64,000 nt of DNA from Chryseobacterium arachidis (GCF_900129245.1 NZ_FQUT01000004.1:124001-188000); one strand, 5' to 3'; counted from the stretch's first letter, positions 35,736 through 45,498 are shown. Notes: generated by a model from the letters alone, not told the origin. Program-made: numbers and translations.

Positions 35736-36275
35736 TTATTTTATTAAGTTTACTGTTCTCTCTTTAGTGTTTACCTGTACTGAAAAACATTCTTTATTTT
35801 CAGCTTTTAATTTTTGATTATAAACTACAACTTTATACAAACCTTCATCCAATTCCTTTACATTTTTATCTACATCATCAATCTCTATATCATTTTTCTT
35901 CAGCTCGTTTCTGAATAATTTATTGGTGATTAAAACATCCATTACCTCGACCTGATTCATCGCAAAATGGCTGAGATCATTCTCATATTTTGTACGCCAA
36001 TCTTTTCCGTATCTTTTCTCTAATGCCGCAAATGTTTTCTGATTTTCTGTTTTTATACTGTCCATCAGTTTTTCTGTTACCACACATCCTGCAACATCGA
36101 CATGTTTAATTTTCCATTTATCTATAATTCCAGCTTGTAGTTTTTCTCTTTCCATATTTGAAAATCCAAAGCCAAGAATTCTATAATAACCATCTTCATG
36201 AATCATTGTTTCCTCTTTCGTTTCGCACGAAAAAGTTAATATGACTATGAACAACAAAGACAGTTTTTTCAGCAT
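35736..36275 (-). CDS. Putative lipoprotein embedded in the glycogen operon
   Basis: I do not recognise this 179-residue protein. It has a lipoprotein signal peptide ending in a lipobox (FIVILTFSC), so the mature protein should be anchored by Cys in the envelope. The rest is charged and mostly helical in character, with Lys, Glu and Asp, and no catalytic motif is evident. It starts 1 nt after the glgA stop and ends 16 nt before glgC, so it is firmly within the operon. That placement is odd for an envelope protein, since glycogen synthesis is cytoplasmic. A link is not established. Confidence 0.82.
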   Translation of the reverse strand: MLKKLSLLFIVILTFSCETKEETMIHEDGYYRILGFGFSNMEREKLQAGIIDKWKIKHVDVAGCVVTEKLMDSIKTENQKTFAALEKRYGKDWRTKYENDLSHFAMNQVEVMDVLITNKLFRNELKKNDIEIDDVDKNVKELDEGLYKVVVYNQKLKAENKECFSVQVNTKERTVNLIK

Positions 36276-36276
36276 T

Positions 36277-37683
36277 TTAATTCTTATATAAAGCTATATA
36301 TTTTTCCGCTGATTTTTCCCATGCAAAATCAAAATTCATGTTCGCGTGAATCAGATTTTCCATTTCTTCTTTTTGATTATAAACCAATAGTGCCCTGTTT
36401 ATTGCATGGATAATATCATCAACTCCCGGAAATGTAAAATTAATTCCTGCTCCGCCTGTCGATATATCTTCCACCGTATCTCTTAATCCTCCCGTATATC
36501 GAACAATCGGAACTGTTCCATAACGCATCGAGTACATCTGATTCAGACCACAAGGCTCCACTCTGGAAGGCATCAGCAAAAAATCCGCCGAAGCGTAAAT
36601 TTTATGGGAAAGATATTCTTTATACCCTAAATCCAATGCAAAATTGGTGTAGATATAATCGTATTCTTTCAGTTTATTTTCAATATAAGAATTCCCTGAA
36701 CCTAAAATCATGATATTTAAAGCTCCGTAACTCTGTTTAATACTTCTCCAAACTACGTCCGGAAGAAAATCTGCCCCTTTTTCTGTTGCAAATCTTCCGA
36801 TAAAGGCAAACAAAGGAAGTTCCGGCTTTAAGCCATATTCTTTACAAAGTTTTTCTTTATTCTTCTTCTTCTGAGCAATGGCATTTTTAATATTAAAATT
36901 AAAATCCAACATCGGATCTGTTTCAGGGTTCCAAACCTCCGTATCAATTCCGTTGATAATTCCATATGCTTTTCCAAACTCATCCCGAACCAGACTTTCA
37001 AGCCCTCTGAAACTTACAAAAAGTTCTTCAAGATACCCTTGAGAAACCGTTGTGAAAGCCGTTGCGCATTTAATCATACTTGCCAACGGATTTATATATC
37101 CGTTCCAATCCATTAAGCCCCACTTGTATTGATCGAAAGACGGCATATAGTTCGCCATATCCCAACTCATCATCCCCTGATATTCGCCGTTGTGGATCGT
37201 TCCTATGGTTTTTACACCTTTTAAGAACTTAAATTCCGGACAATATTCTATCATAAAAGGAACCAATCCTGTATGGTAATCGTGGCAATGCAGAATATCA
37301 GGACGAATTTCCATTGCGCTCAGCCAATGCAAAGCCCCATGCTGAAAGGCCAGAAACTGAAAACTTTCGTCTTCATAGCCGTAAGGATTATCACGATCCA
37401 AAAGCCCGGGAATTTTTACCATGTATAACTCAAAGCCCAAAGCGTTTGATTTCTCCTTCAAAACCTGTACCTGAAGCATATTCGGTCCCTGATGAATGAA
37501 GCCATCAAAAACCATGTCAAACTCATGATCGTAAACAAAAGATTTATTGTACCAGGGCATAACCACCTTCGCATCAATGTCTTTTATTTTGTTCTGATAT
37601 TTGGGCAAAGCACCCACCACATCTGCCAGACCTCCTACTTTTGCAACCGGATAACACTCCGTACTTAGATGATAAACTACCAT
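36277..37683 (-). CDS. glgA: Glycogen synthase (ADP-glucose type)
   Basis: GT5 family enzyme extending the alpha-1,4-glucan chain, 468 residues. The N-terminal domain shows the ADP-binding KVGGL motif in CYPVAKVGGLADVVGALPKY. The C-terminal Rossmann domain has FIGRFATEKGADFLPDV and the conserved EPCGL segment in MPSRVEPCGLNQMYSMRYG, followed by TGGLRDTV. It is 9 nt after glgB and 1 nt before the lipoprotein gene, so translation is probably coupled. Confidence 0.96.
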   Translation of the reverse strand: MVVYHLSTECYPVAKVGGLADVVGALPKYQNKIKDIDAKVVMPWYNKSFVYDHEFDMVFDGFIHQGPNMLQVQVLKEKSNALGFELYMVKIPGLLDRDNPYGYEDESFQFLAFQHGALHWLSAMEIRPDILHCHDYHTGLVPFMIEYCPEFKFLKGVKTIGTIHNGEYQGMMSWDMANYMPSFDQYKWGLMDWNGYINPLASMIKCATAFTTVSQGYLEELFVSFRGLESLVRDEFGKAYGIINGIDTEVWNPETDPMLDFNFNIKNAIAQKKKNKEKLCKEYGLKPELPLFAFIGRFATEKGADFLPDVVWRSIKQSYGALNIMILGSGNSYIENKLKEYDYIYTNFALDLGYKEYLSHKIYASADFLLMPSRVEPCGLNQMYSMRYGTVPIVRYTGGLRDTVEDISTGGAGINFTFPGVDDIIHAINRALLVYNQKEEMENLIHANMNFDFAWEKSAEKYIALYKN

Positions 37684-37692
37684 TTTCCCTTT

Positions 37693-39642
37693 TTATCTTT
37701 TGTGTTGTTTGATTCTATTTTGCTTATATTTTTTATCTTTCTTCTTTAAGATAATTCCGGCAAGCGGTGGCAATTTTATGCTGATCGATTTCTGATGCCT
37801 CATGTAATCTCCATACTGTTCGTCAAAAATTTCAGGTTTCACGCCACTGCCGGCATATCTTTCATCATCAGAATTAAAAACAATCTCCCAATGACTTCCG
37901 GCACTTACACCGATTTTATAATCAATGACTCTCGGTGTTAAATTTAAAACAACCATGAAAACGTCATCTTTCTTTTTTCCCTTTCTTAAATATACAAAAA
38001 CCGAATTTTCCAGATCATCCGCTTCTACCCATTCAAACCCTTCTTTATTGAATTGATTTTCGTAAAAAGCCGTTTCATATCTGTAAATATGGTTCAAATC
38101 TTTCACCAAATTCTGCAAACCTTTATGAACAGGATATTCCAGCAAATGCCAGTCCAGGCCTTTTTTAAAATTCCACTCACTTGTTTGCCCGAATTCGTCC
38201 CCCATGAACAGTAATTTTGCTCCCGGATGCGTAAACATATAAACATATAATGCGCGAAGATTTGCAAATTTCTGCCATTCATCACCGGGCATTTTATAAA
38301 TTAAGCTTGCTTTTCCGTGTACCACTTCGTCGTGTGACAAAGGCATCATGTAATTTTCATTATACATATACATTGACGCAAAAGTCAATTTATGATGATG
38401 AAATTTCCTATTAAACGGATCTACCTTAAAATAATCCAAAGTATCGTGCATCCAGCCCATCATCCATTTCATTCCGAAACCGACACCACCGTCATGAACA
38501 GGCTTCGTGAGCATCGGAAAATCTGAGCTTTCTTCCGCAATTGTGATGATATTATCTCCGAATTCTTTATAAACCGCTGTATTAAAATCCTGCAAAAAAG
38601 CCTTCGCTTCGAGATTTACATTGTTTCCGTAAATATTGGGTTCCCATTCTCCTTCATTTCGCGAATAATCGAGATGAAGCATGGAAGTTACCGCATCCAC
38701 CCGCAATCCGTCGGCATGATAACGTTCCAGCCAAAACATCGCGTTGGAAATCAAAAATGATTTCACCTCATTTCTTCCGTAATTGAAAATGTGCGACTTC
38801 CAATCCGGGTGAAAACCTTTTCTAGGATCTTCATGTTCGTATAAATAAGAACCGTCAAATCTGTGTAAACCGTTTGCATCACCCGGAAAATGCGAAGGAA
38901 CCCAATCTAAAATCACGCCAATCTCGTTTTGATGAAGTTCATCAATCAAAAACATTAAATCCTGCGGTGAGCCAAAACGTGAAGTCGCAGCATAAAATCC
39001 GGTAATCTGGTATCCCCAGCTCGGATCATAAGGATATTCCATCACAGGCATAAACTCTACATGAGTAAAACCCATTTCTTTTATGTAAGGAATAAGATTT
39101 TTAGCGATATCACGATAATTGAGAAATTTTTCAGGATCATCATCTTCTCTCAGCCACGAACCCAAATGCAGTTCGTAAACAGAAATCGGAACGTTTAAGC
39201 TGTTTTTTTTCCAACGATTCTGAAACCATTCTTTATCATTCCATTCATACCAGGTTGTAGAAACCAGCGAGGCCGCCTGAATATTCTGCTCCCAGCTTAA
39301 AGCATAAGGGTCACTTTTTTCCAGAATTTCTCCACCGGGAGTTTCCACAGCATATTTGTACAAGGTTCCCCAGGTGAGTCCTGCAATAAAACCTTCCCAG
39401 ATCCCGGATTCATCCCATCGGGGAAACAAAATATGATCTTTATGATTCCAATTGTTAAAATTGCCAATAACCGAAACTTTTTTGGCGTTGGGAGCCCAAA
39501 CTGAAAAATAAACACCTTTTACTCCGTCTTTTTCAGCGGAATGTGCACCAAATTTATCATACAGCTTATAATGTTTACCTTCTTTAAAAAGATAAATATC
39601 ATGATCCGTAAAAAGTGTATATGTTTTAACCGAATTCATCAC
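37693..39642 (-). CDS. glgB: 1,4-alpha-glucan branching enzyme
   Basis: GH13 enzyme introducing alpha-1,6 branches, 649 residues. The N-terminal CBM48 domain (about 30-130) contains FSVWAPNAKKVSVIGNFNNW. The catalytic barrel carries DGLRVDAVTSM with the nucleophile Asp, TIAEESSDFP with the acid/base Glu, and LSHDEVVHGKASL. A beta-sandwich C-domain ends the protein. It leads the operon glgB-glgA-lipoprotein-glgC. A -7 element is about 113 nt upstream at 39756-39763. The neighbouring divergent gene at 39859 also has a carbohydrate-binding-like N-terminus. Confidence 0.96.
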   Translation of the reverse strand: MMNSVKTYTLFTDHDIYLFKEGKHYKLYDKFGAHSAEKDGVKGVYFSVWAPNAKKVSVIGNFNNWNHKDHILFPRWDESGIWEGFIAGLTWGTLYKYAVETPGGEILEKSDPYALSWEQNIQAASLVSTTWYEWNDKEWFQNRWKKNSLNVPISVYELHLGSWLREDDDPEKFLNYRDIAKNLIPYIKEMGFTHVEFMPVMEYPYDPSWGYQITGFYAATSRFGSPQDLMFLIDELHQNEIGVILDWVPSHFPGDANGLHRFDGSYLYEHEDPRKGFHPDWKSHIFNYGRNEVKSFLISNAMFWLERYHADGLRVDAVTSMLHLDYSRNEGEWEPNIYGNNVNLEAKAFLQDFNTAVYKEFGDNIITIAEESSDFPMLTKPVHDGGVGFGMKWMMGWMHDTLDYFKVDPFNRKFHHHKLTFASMYMYNENYMMPLSHDEVVHGKASLIYKMPGDEWQKFANLRALYVYMFTHPGAKLLFMGDEFGQTSEWNFKKGLDWHLLEYPVHKGLQNLVKDLNHIYRYETAFYENQFNKEGFEWVEADDLENSVFVYLRKGKKKDDVFMVVLNLTPRVIDYKIGVSAGSHWEIVFNSDDERYAGSGVKPEIFDEQYGDYMRHQKSISIKLPPLAGIILKKKDKKYKQNRIKQHKR

Positions 39643-39755
39643 GGTTTTGATTTAATTTTTATATTTTCTCTGAAACTACGAAAAATATCAACAGTAAACA
39701 TTAACTATTATTGAATTAATTATTATGTTAATCTCTTTCTATCACTTGATTCTAT

Positions 39756-39763
39756 CAAATATA
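39756..39763 (-). promoter_or_regulatory. Predicted -7 element for the glgB operon
   Basis: TATATTTG on the minus strand. It would give a leader of just over 100 nt, in which I see no recognisable riboswitch. Confidence 0.45.
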
Positions 39764-39858
39764 GAGTTTTTTTAATCACCGATTTAGGATTTTAAAAATT
39801 AATTTGAAATAAAAAGATTTTTTATAAATTTACCTTTAATTTTTTACGAAACACAAGG

Positions 39859-40980
39859 ATGAAGTTTGAACTTTATACAGCAGAAAGTGACCGGAGAACC
39901 ATATACATTACAGGAAATTTCAATCAATGGAATCCGAAGCAATACGATCTTCAGCTTACCTCAAAAGATTCTCAAAACTACTTTATCGAGATTGATGACC
40001 GTCTTTTACCCGATGTTATAGAATATAAATTCACGAAAGGCGGCTGGGAAAATGTAGAGCTTGATCAATACGGAAACATTACCCCAAACAGAAAAGTTTT
40101 AAAATCTTTAGGAAAAACTGTTGATACTGTTGAAAAATGGAGGTTTAACTGGGGACCTTTTAAGGACGAATATTTTCCGATTGCTGAAATAATTTCCGAG
40201 GAATTCTATATCCCACAACTCGATCGCTACAGGAAAGTCTGGGCACTTTTACCTTACGATTATTATGTTTCAGACAAAAGCTATCCTGTGCTTTATCTTC
40301 AGGATGCGCAAAACTTATTTAATGAAGGAAGCGGCTACGGAAACTGGGAAATCGACAAAAAGCTTTCAATTCTTGCAGAATACGGTCGTGGGGATGTAAT
40401 CATCATTGCTGTTGAACATGGAAGTGAGGAAAGAATTAAGGAATATATTTTTGATAATGACAATGTCGCCAACGGTTCGGAAGGAAAAAAATATATCCGA
40501 TTTATTACTGATACATTAAAACCGTATGTAGATCAGACGTACCGCACCAAAAAAGATCGTGACAATACAGGGATCGGAGGAAGCTCTTTGGGCGCTTTAA
40601 TCAGTATTTACAGTGGATTTCTCTATCCTGAAGTCTATTCTAAATTATTGATTTTCTCCCCATCTCTTTGGGTAGAACCCAATAATAATTTTCCGATGAT
40701 GAATTTTCGGGTTCCGTTTAAAACAAAAATCTATCTTTACGGAGGAGGTCAGGAAGGTTCTAAAATGGTAAAAAGAATTCACATTTTTGAAGAATATTTA
40801 AAGCGTTGGGAGAAGAAAAACCTGTTCGATTTTGAGTTTAAAACCAATATCAATCCGGAAGGAACGCACAGCGAATTTTACTGGTCTCAGGAGTTCCCAA
40901 GAGCCATTGAATGGCTGTATTACAACAATACAGAAAACCCTGTGGAAGTGAAGCCGCAGCAACAAAGCATTAAAAATTAA
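39859..40980 (+). CDS. Esterase-D-like hydrolase with N-terminal glycogen-binding-like domain
   Basis: A 373-residue protein with no signal peptide. Residues 1-90 resemble a CBM48/CBM20-like glucan-binding module (IYITGNFNQWNPKQYDLQL), related in style to the GNFNNW module of GlgB next door. Residues 110-350 form an alpha/beta hydrolase of the esterase D type, with nucleophile Ser in GIGGSSLGALIS and a His near the C-terminus in GTHSEFYW. It is 4 nt upstream of the M17 peptidase gene, so it starts the rightward amidoligase locus, and it is divergent from glgB. The substrate is unknown; the binding module may be a regulator or a structural relic. Confidence 0.85.
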   Translation: MKFELYTAESDRRTIYITGNFNQWNPKQYDLQLTSKDSQNYFIEIDDRLLPDVIEYKFTKGGWENVELDQYGNITPNRKVLKSLGKTVDTVEKWRFNWGPFKDEYFPIAEIISEEFYIPQLDRYRKVWALLPYDYYVSDKSYPVLYLQDAQNLFNEGSGYGNWEIDKKLSILAEYGRGDVIIIAVEHGSEERIKEYIFDNDNVANGSEGKKYIRFITDTLKPYVDQTYRTKKDRDNTGIGGSSLGALISIYSGFLYPEVYSKLLIFSPSLWVEPNNNFPMMNFRVPFKTKIYLYGGGQEGSKMVKRIHIFEEYLKRWEKKNLFDFEFKTNINPEGTHSEFYWSQEFPRAIEWLYYNNTENPVEVKPQQQSIKN

Positions 40981-40984
40981 ATTT

Positions 40985-42400
40985 ATGAAATTAATCAACA
41001 AAAAAAATAAAATTTACACTCAGGTTTTTCATCTTTTTACTGAAGAAGAATGGACGAAAACAAGTAAGAATTTTAATAAAAATATTTCCACTTTCTTCAC
41101 CGGAAAAAAATATGAAATTTTTGTAAATGCTCATGAAGAAGGAATTACTTACTTTATTGGATTAGGGAAATCAACCCTACAAAATTTCGAAGTTCAGCAG
41201 GTCGCCATAAAATTTTCTCAGACGCAAAAAGGAAAAGTACAGGCAACACCAACGCTGTTTGTAGCAGATTTCATGAACGAAAAGCAATTCGAAGAGTTTG
41301 CAAAAGGACTTTTGATCGGAACCTACAGCTACCCTTTCGAAAAAACACATGCTTTCTGGAATGCAAAGTTTGAAATTCATTTTGAAAACTTAAGCCAGAA
41401 AAAACTGGACAATATCAGTAATAAAGCCGAAGCTTTAAGCAACGGACAGATTGCCTGCCAGGAATGGCTGAACAAACCTGCCAATCTGAAAAAGCCTGAC
41501 ACATTAAGCTTATATTTAAAAAATTTAGCTAAAAAATACGATCTCAAATACACCTCGTTCAATAGAAAAAAATGCGAAGAATTGGGCTTGGGAGCTTACC
41601 TTTCCGTTAATCAGGGAAGTGCTTACGATGCCGCTTTTACCATTTTAGAATATAAAACGACTGCTAAAAATGCAAAAACATTCGGATTAGTTGGAAAATG
41701 CGTTTTATTTGACACAGGGGGAATTTCTTTAAAGAATCCTGATAACATGCACTATATGAAGTCGGATATGGGCGGAGCGACGGCTGTTTTGGGAACGTTA
41801 ATTTATGCTGCCGAAATGCAGCTTCCCGTTAATATTGTTGCTATTTTACCCATCACAGATAATGCGATTTCAGAAAATGCGTTTCTTCCGAGCGATGTTA
41901 TTACGGCTTACAACGGTAAAACTATTGAAGTTTTAAATACAGATGCGGAAGGCAGAATGATCCTGGCAGATGGGCTTTCTTATATGGCAAAAAATTTCAA
42001 GACAGATTTCCTGATCGACCTCGCGACCTTAACGGGAAGTTCGGTAAGAATGTTTGGAGATACTTGTGGCGCCATGTTTTCGAACAATGAAGAATTGAAA
42101 AATCTTTTGATAAAAACAGGAGATAAAACCAACCAGAGACTTTGGAATCTTCCGTTGTGGGATATCTGGAAAGACGATATCCAGTCGGATGTGGCAGATT
42201 TAAAAAATATTTCGATGAAACCTATCGGAGACTGTATCGTTGCGGCAAAATTTTTAGAACAATTCATCGAAAACCATCCTAAATGGGCGCATCTAGACAT
42301 TGCCGGTGTAGCTTTCGGAAGTGTCGGTTACGCAACAGAAAAAGCAGCAACCGGCTTTGGAGTACAATTATTGGCAGATTTAATCGAAAATTATCACTAA
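40985..42400 (+). CDS. M17 leucyl aminopeptidase family protein
   Basis: Cytoplasmic metallopeptidase of 471 residues. The C-terminal catalytic domain keeps every residue of the E. coli PepA active site with exact spacing. Lys238, Asp243 and Asp261 come from GKCVLFDTGGISLK and KSDMGG; Lys250 is the catalytic Lys; Asp320 and Glu322 bind metal; and Arg324 lies in NTDAEGRM. It should therefore be active. It is the second gene of the amidoligase locus, 4 nt after the esterase gene and 140 nt before the first ATP-grasp gene. In a biosynthetic setting it could trim a precursor or recycle the product; that is inference. Confidence 0.9.
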   Translation: MKLINKKNKIYTQVFHLFTEEEWTKTSKNFNKNISTFFTGKKYEIFVNAHEEGITYFIGLGKSTLQNFEVQQVAIKFSQTQKGKVQATPTLFVADFMNEKQFEEFAKGLLIGTYSYPFEKTHAFWNAKFEIHFENLSQKKLDNISNKAEALSNGQIACQEWLNKPANLKKPDTLSLYLKNLAKKYDLKYTSFNRKKCEELGLGAYLSVNQGSAYDAAFTILEYKTTAKNAKTFGLVGKCVLFDTGGISLKNPDNMHYMKSDMGGATAVLGTLIYAAEMQLPVNIVAILPITDNAISENAFLPSDVITAYNGKTIEVLNTDAEGRMILADGLSYMAKNFKTDFLIDLATLTGSSVRMFGDTCGAMFSNNEELKNLLIKTGDKTNQRLWNLPLWDIWKDDIQSDVADLKNISMKPIGDCIVAAKFLEQFIENHPKWAHLDIAGVAFGSVGYATEKAATGFGVQLLADLIENYH

Positions 42401-42503
42401 AAATTAGTTCAGTTCAAAAATTCTCTGTATAATTGATAGAGGATTCTCAAAAATTTATCTTATTTCAAAATTTAGTATTATTTAATTAATATTTATAAGC
42501 TTT

Positions 42504-42511
42504 TATTTTTG
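42504..42511 (+). promoter_or_regulatory. Predicted -7 element for the ATP-grasp genes
   Basis: TATTTTTG, 29 nt upstream of the ATG at 42541. Confidence 0.6.
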
Positions 42512-42540
42512 ATAATTCACTAATAACTAAAAAACATTAT

Positions 42541-43752
42541 ATGGAGGAGAAAACGATAGTATGTATTTCGTGCTATTACAAGGGCTATGACTTTATGGAT
42601 GAAATGAAGAAGCTCGGTAATAAAATAATCCTGGTAACTTCAGAAAATCTTAAAGAAAAAAACTGGCCGTGGGATGCAATCGACGAAGTATTCTATATGC
42701 CCGAAGTAAAGCCATCCGTCTGGAATTTGGATCATCTGATTCAGGGGTTTTCTCATCTGATGCAGACCAGAAAAGTTCATGCTGTCATTGCATTAGATGA
42801 TTACGACGTGGAAAAAGCGGCTCTGATCAGGGAAACATTCCGTATTCCGGGCATGGGGCAAACGACCCATCGATATTTCAGAGACAAACTGGCTATGCGA
42901 CAAAAAGCAAAAGACTCAGGAATTAACGTCCCTGAATTCACTGCTGTTTTCAACAATGATGAGGTTAACCGTTTTGTAGAAAAAGTTCCAGCTCCATGGG
43001 TGCTGAAGCCCCGCTCTGAGGCATCTGCTTCCGGAATTAAAAAACTGACCTCCAAGGAAGATCTTTGGGAAGCCCTTAATAAATTGGGTGAAGAACGTCA
43101 TTTATTCCTTTTGGAGAGTTTTAAACCAGGTGACGTCTACCATGTCGACAGTTTAACATTTAATAAAGAAATTGTTTTCACTTCCGCTTCAAAATACCTG
43201 GCCCCTCCCATGCAGGTTTCCCATGAAGGCGGAGTTTTCAGGACTAAAACACTGGGAAGATATTCAGATGAATTTCAAGCGCTTGAACAGGTTAATGCTA
43301 AAGTATTGTCAAACTTTGGTTTAATGAATGGAGCTACTCACACAGAATTTATTAAAAGTAAAGACGACGGAAAATATTACTTCCTCGAAACCTCTTCAAG
43401 AGTCGGAGGAGCACACATCCCCGATCTGGTAGAAGCATCAAGCAATATTAATATCTGGAGAGAATGGGCAAAAATTGAAGATGCCTTATTGAGAGGGATA
43501 AATTATAAAATTTCAAAACCTACAGGATATTATTCAGGACTTATTATTGCTTTGATTAAAGATAAAGAGCCCGATTACACAGGTTTTGAAAGTAAAGAAG
43601 TCGTGAAGTTTTTACCCATCGATTATCATGTCGGAATTATTTATAAATCGAATGACTCTACCGTTGTGCAGGAAAGATTGGACAAGGCTGCCGAAAAAAT
43701 CCATGCAGAAATGCTGAATATCCTTCCTCCGAAGAGTAAACCGACAAGTTAA
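42541..43752 (+). CDS. ATP-grasp ligase, carboxylate-amine/thiol type (first of the cluster)
   Basis: Cytoplasmic ATP-grasp protein of 403 residues. An N-terminal pre-ATP-grasp region holds a Rossmann-like fold (ISCYYKGYDFMDEMK). The ATP-grasp segment shows APWVLKPRSEASASGIKKL for the K-loop. The metal-binding part is GATHTEFIKSKDDGKYYFLE, with RVGGAHIPDLVEA after it. This is the layout of CarB- or biotin carboxylase-like ATP-grasp ligases that join an acid to an amine. The acceptor and donor are unknown. It begins the run 42541-46648, with gaps of 33, 45 and 31 nt to the next three genes. Confidence 0.88.
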   Translation: MEEKTIVCISCYYKGYDFMDEMKKLGNKIILVTSENLKEKNWPWDAIDEVFYMPEVKPSVWNLDHLIQGFSHLMQTRKVHAVIALDDYDVEKAALIRETFRIPGMGQTTHRYFRDKLAMRQKAKDSGINVPEFTAVFNNDEVNRFVEKVPAPWVLKPRSEASASGIKKLTSKEDLWEALNKLGEERHLFLLESFKPGDVYHVDSLTFNKEIVFTSASKYLAPPMQVSHEGGVFRTKTLGRYSDEFQALEQVNAKVLSNFGLMNGATHTEFIKSKDDGKYYFLETSSRVGGAHIPDLVEASSNINIWREWAKIEDALLRGINYKISKPTGYYSGLIIALIKDKEPDYTGFESKEVVKFLPIDYHVGIIYKSNDSTVVQERLDKAAEKIHAEMLNILPPKSKPTS

Positions 43753-43785
43753 AATCCTCAATACTAAACCCAAATAAGAAAAAAA

Positions 43786-44499
43786 ATGCCGCAAATAGAG
43801 CATACAGACTATTACTCAAATATTTTAGGAATCAGCCTGAAAATAGAAGTTACAGGACATTATGGTTATCCAATCATTATGTTCCCCACTTCGCAGGGAC
43901 TTTATACACAAAACCACGATTTTCATCTGAACGGAAGCATCAATTGGTTTATAGAACAGGGAAAAGTTAAATTATATAACATCCAGACAATTGACGCATG
44001 GAGTTTTTATGATGAAAAAATCCCTCCACAACAAAGAATTAAAAACTATGAAAGATATGTTCAGTTTCTGATTCAGGAGTTCATCCCTTACATTCAGAAA
44101 CTTCATAAAGTGCATCGTGTTGCGATTGCGGGAGCAAGTTTTGGAGGTTACCATGCTGCCAATTTTGCGTTCAGATTTCCGGATGTAATTTCTCATTTAT
44201 TTTGTCTTTCGGGAGCGTTCAGCATTAGAAATTTCATGGATGGCTATTCCGATGATCTGGTATACTACAACTGCCCGAGAGAATTTGTAAAAAATGACGA
44301 AGCATGGAAATACAAACATATGCACATCGTTTTAAGCACATCTGATCAGGATATCTGCAGGGATAAGAATATTGAAATTGCAGAAATTTTACGCTCAAAA
44401 GGAATTGATTTCTGGTATGACGAAAGAAAATGGATCAACCATGACTGGCCGCTTTGGAGAATGGTTTTTCCGACATTTATCGGAACTTTCTTTTCTTAA
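43786..44499 (+). CDS. Small alpha/beta-hydrolase fold esterase
   Basis: A 237-residue protein with no signal peptide. The nucleophile Ser lies in AIAGASFGGYHAANFAFRFP (GxSxG), the Asp in STSDQDICRDKN and a catalytic His in WINHDWPLWRMVFP, so a full triad is visible. It starts with a beta-hairpin region (YSNILGISLKIEVTGHYGYP). It lies between the two ATP-grasp genes, which is unexpected for a hydrolase unless it acts as a thioesterase or deprotecting or editing enzyme in the pathway. I cannot give a substrate. Confidence 0.86.
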   Translation: MPQIEHTDYYSNILGISLKIEVTGHYGYPIIMFPTSQGLYTQNHDFHLNGSINWFIEQGKVKLYNIQTIDAWSFYDEKIPPQQRIKNYERYVQFLIQEFIPYIQKLHKVHRVAIAGASFGGYHAANFAFRFPDVISHLFCLSGAFSIRNFMDGYSDDLVYYNCPREFVKNDEAWKYKHMHIVLSTSDQDICRDKNIEIAEILRSKGIDFWYDERKWINHDWPLWRMVFPTFIGTFFS

Positions 44500-44544
44500 A
44501 GCAATTACATAAAATATTAATATAAAACATAAAAAAATACAACT

Positions 44545-45498
44545 ATGGCTAAAAAAGTAGGAATTCTATTCGGTATGGAAGATACGTTTCCATGGGCATT
44601 TATTGATAAAGTAAATGAACTTGGAAAAGGTGAAATCGTTGCTGAACCGGTAAACATTGATAAGCTGGAGCAAGGTGCAGATTACGGATATGCGGTGATT
44701 ATCGACAGAATTTCGCAGGATGTTCCTTTTTACAGAGCTTACCTTAAAAATGCAGCATTGAATGGAACTTATGTTATCAATAATCCATTTTGGTGGAGTG
44801 CAGATGAAAAGTTTTTTAACAATGCTTTAATGACAAAACTGGGAATTCCATTACCCAAAACCGTTTTGCTTCCATCTTACGAAAGACCGACAAATACTTC
44901 TGAAACGTCATTCAGAAATTTGAAATTTCCTCACGACTGGGATTATATTTTCGATTATGTAGGATTTCCGGCCTATATGAAACCTCATGACGGCGGTGGC
45001 TGGAGAAATGTGTACAGAGTGGATAACCCTGAAGATCTTTGGGCAAAATTAGGCGAAACGGAACAATTGGTTATGATGGTTCAGGAAGAAATTATTTTTG
45101 ACGATTATTACAGAGTGTATTGCTTAGGTCAGAAATACGTTCACATCATGCCGTACGAGCCCAGAAATGCGCCGCATTTGAGATACGAAACCACTCATAA
45201 AACTGAAGGTAAGGAATTGGAAAAATTATTAAAAACAATTCACGATTATACCATCACCATGAACAAAGCTCTTGGCTACGATTTCAATACCGTTGAATTT
45301 GCTGTAAGAGACGGAATACCATACGCTATCGACTTCTGCAACCCGGCTCCGGACGCGGACAGAAACTCCGTGGGAGAAGAAAATTTCGCATGGATCGTAG
45401 AACACGCCGCTAAATTAGCAGTTGAAAAAGCAAAAGAATATGTTCCGGGAAAACCGAATATTTCCTGGGGAACTTTTGTAAAAGATTCTGTAAAATAA
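44545..45498 (+). CDS. ATP-grasp ligase, RimK/D-Ala-D-Ala ligase-like (second of the cluster)
   Basis: A 317-residue protein. The N-terminal Rossmann-like part starts KKVGILFGMEDTFPWAFIDK. The ATP-grasp core has PAYMKPHDGGGWRNVYRV (glycine-rich loop), LVMMVQEEIIFDDYYRVYCL, then GYDFNTVEFAVRDG and AIDFCNPAPDADRNSVGEEN with the metal-binding acid and Asn. This matches RimK-like or D-alanine-D-alanine ligase-type enzymes that add an amino acid or small amine to a carboxylate. It lies between the small esterase and the GCS2 gene. Its substrate is not known. Confidence 0.87.
   Translation: MAKKVGILFGMEDTFPWAFIDKVNELGKGEIVAEPVNIDKLEQGADYGYAVIIDRISQDVPFYRAYLKNAALNGTYVINNPFWWSADEKFFNNALMTKLGIPLPKTVLLPSYERPTNTSETSFRNLKFPHDWDYIFDYVGFPAYMKPHDGGGWRNVYRVDNPEDLWAKLGETEQLVMMVQEEIIFDDYYRVYCLGQKYVHIMPYEPRNAPHLRYETTHKTEGKELEKLLKTIHDYTITMNKALGYDFNTVEFAVRDGIPYAIDFCNPAPDADRNSVGEENFAWIVEHAAKLAVEKAKEYVPGKPNISWGTFVKDSVK

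Noticed and set aside
39799..39806. TTAATTTG as a -7 element for the esterase-M17 pair
   Set aside because: It has one mismatch to TAnnTTTG and is weaker than the other sites called; the promoter of this pair remains unassigned.
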